64,000 nucleotides of DNA from Segatella copri (GTDB lineage: Bacteria > Bacteroidota > Bacteroidia > Bacteroidales > Bacteroidaceae), in the NCBI RefSeq assembly GCF_949820605.1, contig NZ_CATKVU010000006.1:2154501-2218500 (forward strand), read 5' to 3'. The position numbers and the translations under genes were made by a program. Positions 9,619 through 18,793 of this stretch are shown here, in pieces; within the stretch, counting starts at the first letter, position 1; the number at the start of each line of letters is the position of its first letter. The notes under the pieces were generated by a model that worked only from the letters and a program-made list of their open reading frames with translations, had not been told where the DNA came from and searched no databases.

Positions 9619-10660
9619 TTACATGATAATATGGTCGTGCTCAGTGTAATACCACTTTCGCACATTCAAATTAACATGCAGGATATCATTTTCGCCTTTA
9701 TATAACAGAAACTGATAGTAATGATTTCTGAGGATATCTACTGCCCGGGAGGTTGGAGCCCCGCTGGCATCATCATAATCCACAAACTTGAGCTTATAAT
9801 CTGATTCCTTTCCAAACCGGTCTCTGAGCCGCAGACTGATGACGGCAGGCGTAGCCCCCCCCCTCTCCGCTATTCCGATATTCAGGAACATAGACATCAC
9901 CCTGCAACATATCAACAGGATCCAAAGAAGGAGTGGCTTCGTGAAAATGCCCCATATCCGCATCAGAAAGCCGGTTGGCATCTTCCAGATGGGCAACACT
10001 GGCAAACGGCGGCAGACAATAGCCCTGCTGCTGATGCCCCAGGAGTTTTACCTGCGTGAGCGTATATCCCGCATCTATCATATCCTGGCGAAGCGAAACA
10101 TGAATCTTGGCTTCTGCACGGAGCAGATTGATGGTCTTGATGTCATACTGCTTTCCTGCCTCGAAAGGAATGTTTTCAAGCTGCTTCACCCCCCACATCG
10201 GAATGAAATGGGGCGTGGTAGGCTGATAGCTGAAGGTCAGGCGGTTCAGATTATCTTCCGAGAAATCTGCCTGCTCGTCCACGCCATTGATGTTGGCATA
10301 AACCATCACCTTTCCGGAAAAGCCACTGTTAGTCATCTGCAACTTATCCAGCTTGATGGATCCGGTAACCTGATATTCATTCTCCTTCTGGGTAGGCAGA
10401 AGTACCAGATGCTCCACCCCGCCGATGGCACGGCCATCCTGACTATAGAAAACTACATGCAATCGGCTCTTGTCGATGGCATATTCCCAATCGCTGTCCC
10501 CCGCACGGGTCACCACCGTAGAGGATGGCATATATAGCTGGAATACCACCCTTACATAGCCGTCATCCGACACACGGTCGGCGGAATCGCTGCATGCCAT
10601 GCAGGTAATTACACCTGCCAGGGCAAGCAGATATTGAAAGATCTTATTGATATTCATCAT
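9619..10660 (-). pseudogene. Fimbrillin-like lipoprotein, frameshifted at a G9 tract (possibly phase-variable)
   Basis: The first frame (10660-9794) encodes 288 residues with a lipoprotein signal (MMNINKIFQYLLALAG...CMAC) and a VTRAGDS motif typical of fimbrillins. It runs out of frame after EYRNSGEGGG. The second frame continues fimbrillin-like sequence (ATPAVISLRLRDRFG... to HDHIIM) and ends at 9619. The switch is exactly at nine consecutive G on the coding strand (9855-9863). With eight G the two frames join into one protein of about 346 residues. The 10660 start overlaps the stop of the FimB/Mfa2-type gene by 4 bp (ATGA), so translation is coupled. The tract may be a slippage switch, a fixed mutation, or a sequencing error. 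Confidence 0.75.
9855..9863. repeat. C9/G9 homopolymer inside a fimbrial gene
   Basis: Nine consecutive C on the given strand (nine G in the coding sense). Changing the length by -1 or +2 restores the frame of the fimbrillin-like gene. Confidence 0.9.
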
Positions 10661-11709
10661 TTTGAAGGTCCGAAATCCGAATTATTCAATACCACTCTCC
10701 ACGAATTGATATAGATGGTTGTAGCCAGCCAGTTAGCCTTCTCGTCGAGAAAGAATACGAGATTATATGAATCCTGGCGGTCAAGATATTCCTGGTCGTC
10801 CATCCTGCTCTGATAATTTCCCTTTACCAGCAAGGCATAATCTATCAATGGAATATTGATAATGCTTCTGCCTGTAGAATGCTCATATACATGCAGGCGC
10901 ATCTGATGGCCTTTCACGAGGCGGCAGGTGGTTAACTCTGCCAAGGCTGCAGATACGGAGGTCTGCTCGCCCGTATTCCCGTTTACACCAGCCATGCCTT
11001 CATACTTGCTCCATGCAGAATAGGATAGTTCATCATCTGCCAGGAGACTGTTGTCGTAATCCAGATAGCCATTGTTATCCGTAATGACAAAGTCGAAATC
11101 TTCAGCCCTCAGGCTCTTTCCAGAAAGATGCTGCAATATGATCTTGAAATGGTTGGTATCCTTGGTGAGTCTGACGGTTACTGTTTTGGTTTTGCCAAAA
11201 ACAGCAGTGAGGTCGGCATTTCGCAGGATGCCATGAAACAGGGGAGTAAGGTCGTGGTTTACCTGATGGTTATCATCACGATTCACAAGAACCTGGAAAT
11301 CTCCCATGCTGGCCTTTCCCCAGCTCTCCTTTCCATCTTCACCTTTATATATATAGGAATTGGAATGGCGTTCTTCACCTTCAGCCCAAACCTGAAGATC
11401 ATATACCCCTGACGGCATATCATCCACATTCATTCCCTCTTCGGATAGAATCTCTGAAGTTGGAGCAGTCTTGGAATAGACCAGTTTTCCCTCCGAATCA
11501 AAGGCATGAAGCGTGACGGTCTTCACCTCATGGGCAAAGGCATCGGCATAGAGCATGTTCATATCGTAAACAAAACGAACACGCCTGGTAGCCTCACACC
11601 CTTCCTGGTCGTCGTGCCACCAGGAACATGACACGAGGGTCAGGCTCAGTGGCAGCAACAACCAAGATAAGAAAGTGCCCCATGTAAGGGTACGAGTCTG
11701 TATCTTCAT
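10657..11709 (-). CDS. FimB/Mfa2-family fimbrial anchor lipoprotein
   Basis: The 350-residue protein has a signal peptide with lipobox (LTLVSC, Cys29). The body is typical of the FimB/Mfa2 family: an early VRFVYDMNMLYADAFAHEVKTV strand pair, VYDLQVWAEG, a central HGILRNADLTAV stretch, and the C-terminal IPLIDYALL...YNLVFFLDE. In the family this protein caps the fimbrial base and anchors the fibre in the outer membrane while limiting its length. The start codon shares one base with the stop of the Mfa1-type gene (TAATG), and its stop overlaps the next gene by 4 bp. This is the order expected for a fimbrial operon. Confidence 0.85.
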   Translation of the reverse strand: MKIQTRTLTWGTFLSWLLLPLSLTLVSCSWWHDDQEGCEATRRVRFVYDMNMLYADAFAHEVKTVTLHAFDSEGKLVYSKTAPTSEILSEEGMNVDDMPSGVYDLQVWAEGEERHSNSYIYKGEDGKESWGKASMGDFQVLVNRDDNHQVNHDLTPLFHGILRNADLTAVFGKTKTVTVRLTKDTNHFKIILQHLSGKSLRAEDFDFVITDNNGYLDYDNSLLADDELSYSAWSKYEGMAGVNGNTGEQTSVSAALAELTTCRLVKGHQMRLHVYEHSTGRSIINIPLIDYALLVKGNYQSRMDDQEYLDRQDSYNLVFFLDEKANWLATTIYINSWRVVLNNSDFGPSK

Positions 11710-13406
11710 TATTTTGTCTTATCCAAATCTGCGTTATACTTTACAACTCGCCATGAAAGCACGTTGATGCGGGCTGCAAGATAGGTAGCATCGTTAGATG
11801 GAATGGTTGGGTCGATAACCTTGTTTGGATCATAAACCGGTGTACCGAATCCGAACATATTCTGAATGTTGATGCTATACACATGGTTGCGCACGATGCC
11901 GTAGTAGCCCACCTTCGTTGAATCTGTACCCAAGTGGCGGATAGGGATGAAGTAATATGCCCTACCCTCCTTGCGGATCTGAGCTGGCTCTTTGTTCATC
12001 TCGGCCTGGAGAGCTTCCCGGGTTACACCTGTATATGAATCTTCTGTGATTCCCGTTTTCTTCTGCAAAGACTCGTCTGTAGCCAACGTACGCAAGGTGG
12101 CCACTACCTGATAATCCTTGATACCAGTAGCCGCGGTAGTGAACTCGATATCAGATGGCTGCAACTTGGTACGGGTATTGCCCTTACTGATATAGTAATC
12201 GGCAAAGCTGTTGGCAACTTCTGTCTTCACATCATCGACATGCAGGTATTCCTGACCACGATACTGGCAGATTTCTGCTTTTTTGTAATCCGTTCCATCC
12301 TTGTAAACCAGATGAGTTACAAGTACCATCTTGGTCAAAGTGCTGGCATAAGGGTCTAGATCTACAGTTATTGGCGCATTTGGCAAGGTGTAGGCACAAT
12401 CAGTTAACTTGCGGGCAGCATAATCATTGTAAGTATGATTAACCGGTTTATTACCGTCTGCACCACCAGCGGCAAAGGGTACGGAAGAAGTCCAGAAACA
12501 ACGATTGTAGTCAGAAGAAGTCCATACGTTGATACCCAGGTTTTCATCATTCCATGTAGTATTTACCTGCTTTACCAGCTCGGCCTTGCCATCTTCATCA
12601 GCAACACCCCATCCATCAACTACGGCATAGATATCATTGGTACCATAAACACCCACCTTCATGGCATCCTTGCCATCAATCTTTGTCCATTTTCTGCCAT
12701 CAGTAGCAGTGTAATTAGCATCGATAGTAGGCTGAACCTTAGCCACTACTCGCTCAACGAACATCTCTACAGGTTTTTTCTTGGCCTCATCTGCTGTGGT
12801 AGCAACATGTCCTGTGACGACAGAAGCACATTTCTCCACACCATTGGCTACAAAAACAGAATTGCTCATCACAAAGTTCTTGTTGCCAGTGGTATAGAAC
12901 TGAGAGAAGACAGCAGAACGCTTCACATCATCCAACGTCTTGGCACCATCTCCGAGCTTATCTCCATCCAATGAATTTGGATTGATGACTGCAATCATCA
13001 CGGCTGGTGAAGCTCCGGTATTGCCCTCGATAACCAAAAGAGGATTGGAAATCATAGACACATTTGGATTTTCCTTATTATCTGTATTCAAATCACGGTT
13101 CTTCTCCAGCCAGTTTTTACCGGTAGACTGACCAGCATTCTTCAGCATATAAGGAGTTCCATCAGCATGGAAGAAATAGAATCTTACACTCTCAATATAG
13201 TTCTCATCTGCCGTACCTGCTTCATAATCACTTTCTGCACGGGAACCGGAAGCAGAACCTACATTATTTATTCTGATGGCGAGATAAGACTTATCGTTAG
13301 CATTATCTGGACCGCCACCATTCAAGTCATCGCTGCTTGAGCAAGACATCACCGTCATCATCAATGCTGATGCCAGCACAGATGAAAGCACTCTGAATTT
13401 CTTCAT
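11709..13406 (-). CDS. Mfa1-family major fimbrial subunit
   Basis: The 565-residue protein begins with a lipoprotein signal (MKKFRVLSSVLASALMMTVMSC). The mature part has the fimbrillin N-terminal domain (YIESVRFYFFHADGTPY) and the C-terminal Mfa1-type pattern (GIVRNHVYSINIQNMFGFGTPVYDP...RINVLSWRVVKYNADL). The final beta strand is a likely donor strand. In this family the lipidated precursor reaches the outer surface, is cut by a protease, and polymerises by strand exchange into the fimbrial stalk. It precedes the anchor gene with a 1-bp overlap. A 102-bp AT-rich gap separates it from the DUF3575 gene upstream. Confidence 0.9.
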   Translation of the reverse strand: MKKFRVLSSVLASALMMTVMSCSSSDDLNGGGPDNANDKSYLAIRINNVGSASGSRAESDYEAGTADENYIESVRFYFFHADGTPYMLKNAGQSTGKNWLEKNRDLNTDNKENPNVSMISNPLLVIEGNTGASPAVMIAVINPNSLDGDKLGDGAKTLDDVKRSAVFSQFYTTGNKNFVMSNSVFVANGVEKCASVVTGHVATTADEAKKKPVEMFVERVVAKVQPTIDANYTATDGRKWTKIDGKDAMKVGVYGTNDIYAVVDGWGVADEDGKAELVKQVNTTWNDENLGINVWTSSDYNRCFWTSSVPFAAGGADGNKPVNHTYNDYAARKLTDCAYTLPNAPITVDLDPYASTLTKMVLVTHLVYKDGTDYKKAEICQYRGQEYLHVDDVKTEVANSFADYYISKGNTRTKLQPSDIEFTTAATGIKDYQVVATLRTLATDESLQKKTGITEDSYTGVTREALQAEMNKEPAQIRKEGRAYYFIPIRHLGTDSTKVGYYGIVRNHVYSINIQNMFGFGTPVYDPNKVIDPTIPSNDATYLAARINVLSWRVVKYNADLDKTK

Positions 13407-13508
13407 AATTTTATAGTTTAAATCGTATTTATTACTTTTTTATTTATATTTTCTGCTGTATTTATCGTAATTTTATAGCTTTTATTCCTATAGTCTATAT
13501 TTATAGCT

Positions 13509-15014
13509 TCATTGAATCGTCAGCACCTGATACGCTTTTCTTGCAGCATCGGCTTCCTTGGAATCGCCGGCTCTATCCAGATAAGGCTTGGCAGCCTCGG
13601 CATCACCATTGTTCAGGCGGATGATGGCGGCATTCAGATTGGCGGTTTCATCCTCCGGATACATGCGCACAGCCAGCTCCATCACCTCGTTGAACTCCCT
13701 GGAACCCACCTTGTAGGTCTGGGCTACCATGAACAACTCGTTGAGCGACAACAGCTGCGGCTTGGTCTTCATGATCTGCTTTGCCTCCTCCACATCAAAT
13801 GGCTTAATCTTATATGTAATGTGGTAGTCGCTATGGCGGAGAGCCGGATAACAGAGGGTGAGCAGGGTGCGATATTGCGCCGGATATAGTTTCTTCATTT
13901 TCGCATTTCGGGCATCTGGGGTCAGGGTTTCATCCTGCGCTATCGCTAAAATCTGCTGCTTCTTCTCCAAATCGCTCTGCTGGATATGTTCACACAAGCC
14001 ATCCCAATCCTCGGCAGTGGATGATATGGTGAAGATGCTGTCGGGCAGCTGCACCATCTTGCGAACATACTCCGCCAAAGTGCGGGCACGGTTCTTTGCC
14101 AAGTAATCGTTGTGCTGATACGTGCCTTCCGGTGAAGCAAAACCATGGATATTGATTGCCATCACCTGCAGGTTCTTATCCGCCTTCAATGCCTTGATGG
14201 TAGTGATGATGCTATCCAACTGTGCCGGATTGCGGCGATAGTCGGCACGCAGCTCTATCCTGTTCACTGGGAAGTCGATATAGGCTCGCTTATCCAAATG
14301 GCGAATCTTCGGAGCTTCGGCTACTACTGCCTGCAACTGAAGCACCGGCTTCAGTACATTCTGCTTAGGCTGCTGAATGGTCTCGATAATCTGAGGCATA
14401 TCGTTTTCGTGCTTCTCTTCAGCCTTGCCAGGGATTAAATAGATGAGGGAGAGAGCCACCTTGGTGGGACCCACATAATTTTTGTGGGCAGTTTTCAGCT
14501 TTTCGCCACACATTCCGCATTCGAATTTATCGTAGGATGTATGGACATAACCCAATCCGAGCGAAGCCTCGAAGTTCCAGTGCTTTGAAAGATTCCATTG
14601 TTTTCCAGCTGTGATGCCGCCTCCGACATACCAACCTTCATAGCGATGGTTGCGCAATCCTTTCAACAATCCGAAAGGAAACTTCACGCCGCCCACGTTA
14701 TACTGACCGCCCAAGGCATGGGCACCCACAAACCATCCATCAAAGCTTCGGTTGAACCAGTAACGATATTCCGGCATCACCAACCAGTGTCGGAGCCTAG
14801 ACTGATCTCCTCCACTCTGCCTCCAGGGATTCAAGCCCAGAAATACCTGAGCTGTATGCTTCTTGCCTACTTCCATTTCCATTCCCATATTAGGGGTGGT
14901 AGTAGCCCAATAAAGCATATTAGTCTTGAAGCCTATCTGCTGTGCTTGCATTGATTGGATACAAAGGCACATCATAATGGCTACAGCCATAAACTTATTT
15001 ACTTTCATATTCAC
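13509..15014 (-). CDS. DUF3575/OmpA-like outer-membrane protein, first gene of the fimbrial operon
   Basis: The 501-residue protein has a signal peptide (MNMKVNKFMAVAIMMCLCIQSMQAQQ). The N-terminal half is a DUF3575-type beta-barrel region (GFKTNMLYWATTTPNMGME, PEYRYWF, FEASLGLGYVHTSYDKFECG). The middle and C-terminal part resembles an OmpA-type peptidoglycan-binding fold (VNRIELRADYRRNPAQLDSI...INIHGFASPEGTYQHNDYLAKNRARTLAEYV), then a helical tail with TPR-like character. Proteins of this type commonly precede Mfa/Fim genes in Bacteroidales and may help assemble or seat the fimbria at the cell wall. That role is inferred from context. Confidence 0.75.
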   Translation of the reverse strand: MNMKVNKFMAVAIMMCLCIQSMQAQQIGFKTNMLYWATTTPNMGMEMEVGKKHTAQVFLGLNPWRQSGGDQSRLRHWLVMPEYRYWFNRSFDGWFVGAHALGGQYNVGGVKFPFGLLKGLRNHRYEGWYVGGGITAGKQWNLSKHWNFEASLGLGYVHTSYDKFECGMCGEKLKTAHKNYVGPTKVALSLIYLIPGKAEEKHENDMPQIIETIQQPKQNVLKPVLQLQAVVAEAPKIRHLDKRAYIDFPVNRIELRADYRRNPAQLDSIITTIKALKADKNLQVMAINIHGFASPEGTYQHNDYLAKNRARTLAEYVRKMVQLPDSIFTISSTAEDWDGLCEHIQQSDLEKKQQILAIAQDETLTPDARNAKMKKLYPAQYRTLLTLCYPALRHSDYHITYKIKPFDVEEAKQIMKTKPQLLSLNELFMVAQTYKVGSREFNEVMELAVRMYPEDETANLNAAIIRLNNGDAEAAKPYLDRAGDSKEADAARKAYQVLTIQ

Positions 15015-15129
15015 TTATACCTCCTGATATACAAATATCTTTTTACTTACTTTTATTTTCCGCTGAATATTTTTGTTATTTTACTGCTTAATAATTAAGC
15101 TATATTACTGCTAACTTTAATTTCGGGTG

Positions 15130-15137
15130 CAAAAATA
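15130..15137 (-). promoter_or_regulatory. -7 element for the fimbrial operon
   Basis: The complement reads TATTTTTG followed by CACCC, a match to TAnnTTTG, 116 bp upstream of the first fimbrial gene. No convincing -33 TTTG lies at the usual distance. Confidence 0.5.
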
Positions 15138-15192
15138 ATAAAAAAACTGCAAAAAACACTTATGAAACGAGTTAAAGTAAGCAAAAGCAATT

Positions 15193-15222
15193 AAAAAAGG
15201 CAGAAAGTTTTCTCCTTCTGCC
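15193..15222 (-). terminator. Intrinsic terminator of folK
   Basis: On the minus strand CAGGCAGAA pairs with TTTCTGCC and is followed by TTTTTTAA, 15-40 bp after the folK stop. It ends the ftsX-to-folK transcript before the fimbrial operon. Confidence 0.8.
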
Positions 15223-15236
15223 TGAATTATAATAAA

Positions 15237-15644
15237 TCACCTGAGTATTTCCTTCAAAGGTTTCATCACGAATTCACGCTCCTCCATCAACGGATGGGGA
15301 ACCTTGAAATCGGGCTCATCTATCACCAAGTCATCTATCATCAGGATATCAATGTCGATGATGCGATCCTGGTATTCGCCATCCACCGACTTCATGGTGC
15401 GCCCCATTTCGCGCTCTATGTGCTGCGTAGCCTCCAGCACCTGGCGCGGTGCCATCGTGGTGAGAACCAGCACACAGGCATTGATGTAGTCGTTGGGCGA
15501 TGAATAACCCCAAGGCTTGGTTTCGTAAAGAGCAGACTGGCGCTCTACCACACCAATCTGCTCTCCTATCTTTTCTATTACCTCGCGAATGTTGCGCTTT
15601 CGGTTGCCCAAATTCGTACCGAGACTTAAATATACCTGATACAT
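15237..15644 (-). CDS. folK: 2-amino-4-hydroxy-6-hydroxymethyldihydropteridine diphosphokinase
   Basis: The 135-residue protein is a compact HPPK. It has the N-terminal YLSLGTNLGNR, the substrate loop YETKPWGYSSPNDYINACV, and the catalytic and metal region (DRIIDIDILMIDD) followed by VPHPLMEEREFVMKPL. The enzyme transfers pyrophosphate from ATP to 6-hydroxymethyl-7,8-dihydropterin in folate synthesis in the cytoplasm. It is slightly shorter than the E. coli enzyme, which is usual in Bacteroidota. It is the last gene of the minus-strand cluster, 93 bp after queA, and is followed by an intrinsic terminator. Confidence 0.95.
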   Translation of the reverse strand: MYQVYLSLGTNLGNRKRNIREVIEKIGEQIGVVERQSALYETKPWGYSSPNDYINACVLVLTTMAPRQVLEATQHIEREMGRTMKSVDGEYQDRIIDIDILMIDDLVIDEPDFKVPHPLMEEREFVMKPLKEILR

Positions 15645-15737
15645 ACTTATTCACACTTTCATAAAATTGTGGATAACTAAGCTAAAACAAAGAATATAAA
15701 CAATTTATATGTGTATATAAACTGTTTATACCTCTGT

Positions 15738-16922
15738 TTAATCTGGAAGCATCAACAAAGAATCACCATAGCAGCCAAACATATAGCCATTCTTCACAGC
15801 CATCTTGTATGCCTCGTAAACCAGGTCGTAACCGCCAAAGGCTGCAGTACTCATCATCAGGGTTGACTCCGGATGATAGAAATTGGCTACGGCACAGTCA
15901 GCAAGACCGAAATCGTATGGAGGGAAGATGAACTTGTTGGTCCATCCGTCGAAAGCCTTCATCATACCATCTGTGCCAACAGCCGTTTCTGTAGCCTTCA
16001 TCACACTGGTACCGATAGCGCAGACGCGATGGCCGGCAAGCTTGGTCTTGTTAACCAGATCGCATGCCTCCTGGCTGATCATCATCTGCTCAGAATCCAT
16101 CTTGTGCTTGGTAAGGTCTTCAACCTCGATATCATGGAAGTTGCCCAAACCGCAATGCAGGGTGATATAAGCCTCGTTGATACCGTTAATCTCCATACGC
16201 TTCATCAGCTCGCGTGAGAAGTGAAGACCGGTAGCAGGAGCAGTAACAGCACCCTCTACTTCAGCGAAAACACACTGGAAATCGTCCATATCATCCTCTG
16301 TAGCGTGATGATCCTCACGTGCATCGATAACGTAGCGAGGAAGCGGAGCCTCGCCCAGAGCGAAGAGCGAACGCTTGAAGACATCATGATTGCCATCCTC
16401 ATCATAGAGGAAACGGAGGGTACGGCCACGGCTGGTGGTATTGTCGATAACCTCGGCAACCATCTCGTTGACATCATCGAAGAAAAGCTTGTTACCGATA
16501 CGGATCTTGCGGGCAGGCTCTACCAATACGTCCCAAAGGCGCATCTCAGGATTGAGCTCACGGAGCAGGAACACCTCAATCTTGGCATCGGTCTTCTCCT
16601 TGGTGCCGTAAAGACGGGCTGGAAATACCTTGGTATTGTTGAAGATGAAGGTATCGCCCTCTTCGAAGAAATTCACGATATCCTTGAACTGCAGGAATAC
16701 TGGATTACCATCGGCATCAACCATATCCTTGCCTTTCGCATCTTTCTTGTACATCTCGATGGTTTCTGACTTCTTGTGGAGAACCATGAGTCGGGACTCG
16801 TCGCGGCGAGTAATCTCGAATGTACGTTCACCACTAGCCGTTTTTACCACGTGCTTTGCCTTATGTGGATAAAGTGCCACCTGATCTTTTGGCAACTTAA
16901 AGTTAAATTGTGATAGCTTCAT
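15738..16922 (-). CDS. queA: S-adenosylmethionine:tRNA ribosyltransferase-isomerase QueA
   Basis: The protein transfers and isomerises the ribosyl part of SAM to preQ1 in tRNA, giving epoxyqueuosine. QueA landmarks are FIFNNTKVFPARLYG, LWDVLVEPARKIRIG, LPRYVID, CVFAEVEGAVTAPATGLHFS, CGLGNFHDIEVEDLTKHKM and the C-terminal DSLLMLPD. An upstream in-frame ATG at 17000 would lie within truB. I prefer the ATG at 16920-16922 because the N-terminal KLSQFNFKLPKDQVALYPH is the family start, giving 394 residues and a 13-bp gap to truB. A 35-residue insertion (KKSETIEMYKKDAKGKDMVD) near residue 45 makes it longer than the E. coli enzyme. Confidence 0.95.
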   Translation of the reverse strand: MKLSQFNFKLPKDQVALYPHKAKHVVKTASGERTFEITRRDESRLMVLHKKSETIEMYKKDAKGKDMVDADGNPVFLQFKDIVNFFEEGDTFIFNNTKVFPARLYGTKEKTDAKIEVFLLRELNPEMRLWDVLVEPARKIRIGNKLFFDDVNEMVAEVIDNTTSRGRTLRFLYDEDGNHDVFKRSLFALGEAPLPRYVIDAREDHHATEDDMDDFQCVFAEVEGAVTAPATGLHFSRELMKRMEINGINEAYITLHCGLGNFHDIEVEDLTKHKMDSEQMMISQEACDLVNKTKLAGHRVCAIGTSVMKATETAVGTDGMMKAFDGWTNKFIFPPYDFGLADCAVANFYHPESTLMMSTAAFGGYDLVYEAYKMAVKNGYMFGCYGDSLLMLPD

Positions 16923-16935
16923 GTTATATTTTTTA

Positions 16936-17652
16936 TTACTTGGATGGTTGAAGGCTGTCTTCGAGAGGCTGCTCATCAAGCCATTCCTGGAAATGATCAA
17001 AACTGATGCAGTTTTCTACTGCGAAACTTCCAGCCTTGGTACGGCGGAGGGCGGTAAGGTAGGCGCCACTATCGAGAGCCCTGCCGATATCACGGGCGAG
17101 GGAGCGGATGTAAGTACCTTTGCCGCAAACCACACGGATGCTGGCGGTCTTCTCCTCATCGTTATAATCGGTGAGTTCTATCTCGTCTACACGCACGGTC
17201 TTCGGCTTAAGCAGAACCTCTTCGCCTGCTCGGCGCAAGGCATAAGAACGGTCGCCATTCACCTTTACGGCGCTGTAGGTAGGCGGAACCTGCTGAATCT
17301 CGCCCACAAACTGCTTGAGCGTTTCCTCCACCAGCTGGCGGGTGATATGCTTCGTAGGATAGGTGTGATTCACGCTGTGTTCCTTATCGTAGCTGGCGGT
17401 AGTAGCACCGAGCTGCAGGGTAGCTGTATACTCCTTAGTGTGGGTCTGCAGCTGTTCTATCTGCTTCGTACATTTACCGGTGCAGAGCACCAGCACGCCA
17501 GTGGCAAGGGGATCGAGCGTACCGGCATGTCCTATCTTTACCTTAAAACCGAGTTTCTTACTGAGCAGATAGCGAACATGCGCCAGGGCTCCGAAACTCG
17601 ACATGCGATAAGGCTTGTCGATGGCAATAATTTCTCCTTTTCTGAAATCCAT
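16936..17652 (-). CDS. truB: tRNA pseudouridine(55) synthase
   Basis: The 238-residue protein carries the TruB catalytic motif GHAGTLDPLATGVLVLC with the nucleophilic Asp near residue 47. It also has the supporting motifs KEYTATLQLG, VPPTYSAVKVNG and VVCGKGTYIRSLARDIG. It makes pseudouridine 55 in the T-loop of tRNA. The C-terminal PUA domain of the longer E. coli protein is missing, which is common in Bacteroidota. It lies 9 bp downstream of uppP and 13 bp upstream of queA in one minus-strand unit, which puts two tRNA modification genes side by side. Confidence 0.96.
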   Translation of the reverse strand: MDFRKGEIIAIDKPYRMSSFGALAHVRYLLSKKLGFKVKIGHAGTLDPLATGVLVLCTGKCTKQIEQLQTHTKEYTATLQLGATTASYDKEHSVNHTYPTKHITRQLVEETLKQFVGEIQQVPPTYSAVKVNGDRSYALRRAGEEVLLKPKTVRVDEIELTDYNDEEKTASIRVVCGKGTYIRSLARDIGRALDSGAYLTALRRTKAGSFAVENCISFDHFQEWLDEQPLEDSLQPSK

Positions 17653-17661
17653 AGTTTATAT

Positions 17662-18507
17662 TTAGTCAACCATCTGCATATCTACACCGCAAAGGCCGCA
17701 GATGATAATGATAAGTCCTACTACGATACGGTACCAGCCGAAAGCTGCAAAACCGTACTTGGTGACATAATTGATGAAAAACTTGATGGCGAGAATGGCA
17801 ACGATAAATGCTACCACTGAGCCTAATATCAATGTGAACAGGTTGTTGCCCTGGGTGAGCAATGAGCCGCCGCCATGGCTGATGAGCTTATAAACCTCGA
17901 GACAGGTGGCGCCAAACATGGTTGGCACTGCCAGGAAGAATGAGAACTCGGCTGCTGCCTTGCGGGTAAGACGCTGGGACATACCACCCACGATGGTTGA
18001 CATAGAGCGCGATACACCAGGAATCATCGCTATACACTGGATGAAACCGATAATCAGGGCACGCTTGTAAGTAAGCTTGGTCTGTTCGCTGCCTTTATTG
18101 AATATCTTATCGCAGAAGAGCATGAAAATACCGCCGATGACAAGCATCCAGCCCACCAGTTGTACATTGCCAAGGTTTGACTCGATGAAATCATTGAAGG
18201 CAAGGCCCAATACCACGGCAGGCACGGTACCTACAACCAGACGGGCATAGAAATCGAACATCGCCTTCCAATAGGTCTTCTCACCGGTCTTCACAGCCTC
18301 AGGATAGAAGAATCTCTTCCAATACAGACAGATGACAGACAGGATGGCGCCAAACTGGATGATGACAGTAAAGGCGTTGACAAACTTATCCTGGATATCT
18401 ACACCCAGCAAGTTTTCTGCTATAATCATGTGGCCCGTACTGGACACAGGCAAGAACTCGGTCAGTCCCTCTACGATAGAGATAATGATAGTCTGAATAA
18501 AATCCAT
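17662..18507 (-). CDS. uppP: Undecaprenyl-diphosphatase
   Basis: The 281-residue integral membrane protein has both BacA/UppP signatures: the Glu-rich VEGLTEFLPVSSTGHMI near residue 14 and the PGVSRSMSTIVGG loop near residue 170. Seven or eight hydrophobic helices are evident. It removes one phosphate from undecaprenyl pyrophosphate to recycle the lipid carrier for peptidoglycan and surface polysaccharides, and overexpression in other bacteria gives bacitracin tolerance. It lies between the DUF3098 gene (29 bp) and truB (9 bp) in the conserved Bacteroidota cluster with ftsX. Confidence 0.97.
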   Translation of the reverse strand: MDFIQTIIISIVEGLTEFLPVSSTGHMIIAENLLGVDIQDKFVNAFTVIIQFGAILSVICLYWKRFFYPEAVKTGEKTYWKAMFDFYARLVVGTVPAVVLGLAFNDFIESNLGNVQLVGWMLVIGGIFMLFCDKIFNKGSEQTKLTYKRALIIGFIQCIAMIPGVSRSMSTIVGGMSQRLTRKAAAEFSFFLAVPTMFGATCLEVYKLISHGGGSLLTQGNNLFTLILGSVVAFIVAILAIKFFINYVTKYGFAAFGWYRIVVGLIIIICGLCGVDMQMVD

Positions 18508-18536
18508 CTAATAATAATATGTATATTAATTATAAA

Positions 18537-18767
18537 TTATTCATTGTCTTTCGGTTTGTGAATCACCGCATAGATGATTGAAAGGAAACCAATCAATGTT
18601 ACGGTTGGTGCTACAACGATGCGACGGGCACTGAAAATATCAGTATCGAAGGTATGCTCGTTAGAACCGGCGCCACTCATCAGCAGAAAACCGATGATGA
18701 TAATCGCCATTCCGATGCCTAACAAGATAAAGTTCATCTTGTCGAATGCTAAATTCTTCTTATCCAT
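18537..18767 (-). CDS. DUF3098 family small membrane protein
   Basis: The 76-residue protein has two hydrophobic segments (NFILLGIGMAIIIIGFLLM and IVVAPTVTLIGFLSIIYAVI) joined by a short polar loop with the motif DIFSARRI. This is the DUF3098 layout, and the gene stands between ftsX and uppP as in many Bacteroidota. No biochemical role is known. Its constant neighbourhood suggests a link to envelope growth or cell division. The 26-bp gap to ftsX contains a short-period repeat (AATGTTT, AATGTGT, AATGTTT). Confidence 0.85.
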   Translation of the reverse strand: MDKKNLAFDKMNFILLGIGMAIIIIGFLLMSGAGSNEHTFDTDIFSARRIVVAPTVTLIGFLSIIYAVIHKPKDNE

Positions 18768-18793
18768 TATTTTTAATGTTTAATGTGTAATGT

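Noticed and set aside
15130..15236. Invertible promoter for the fimbrial operon
   Set aside because: I looked for inverted repeats flanking the -7 element and found none long enough; no invertase gene is nearby.
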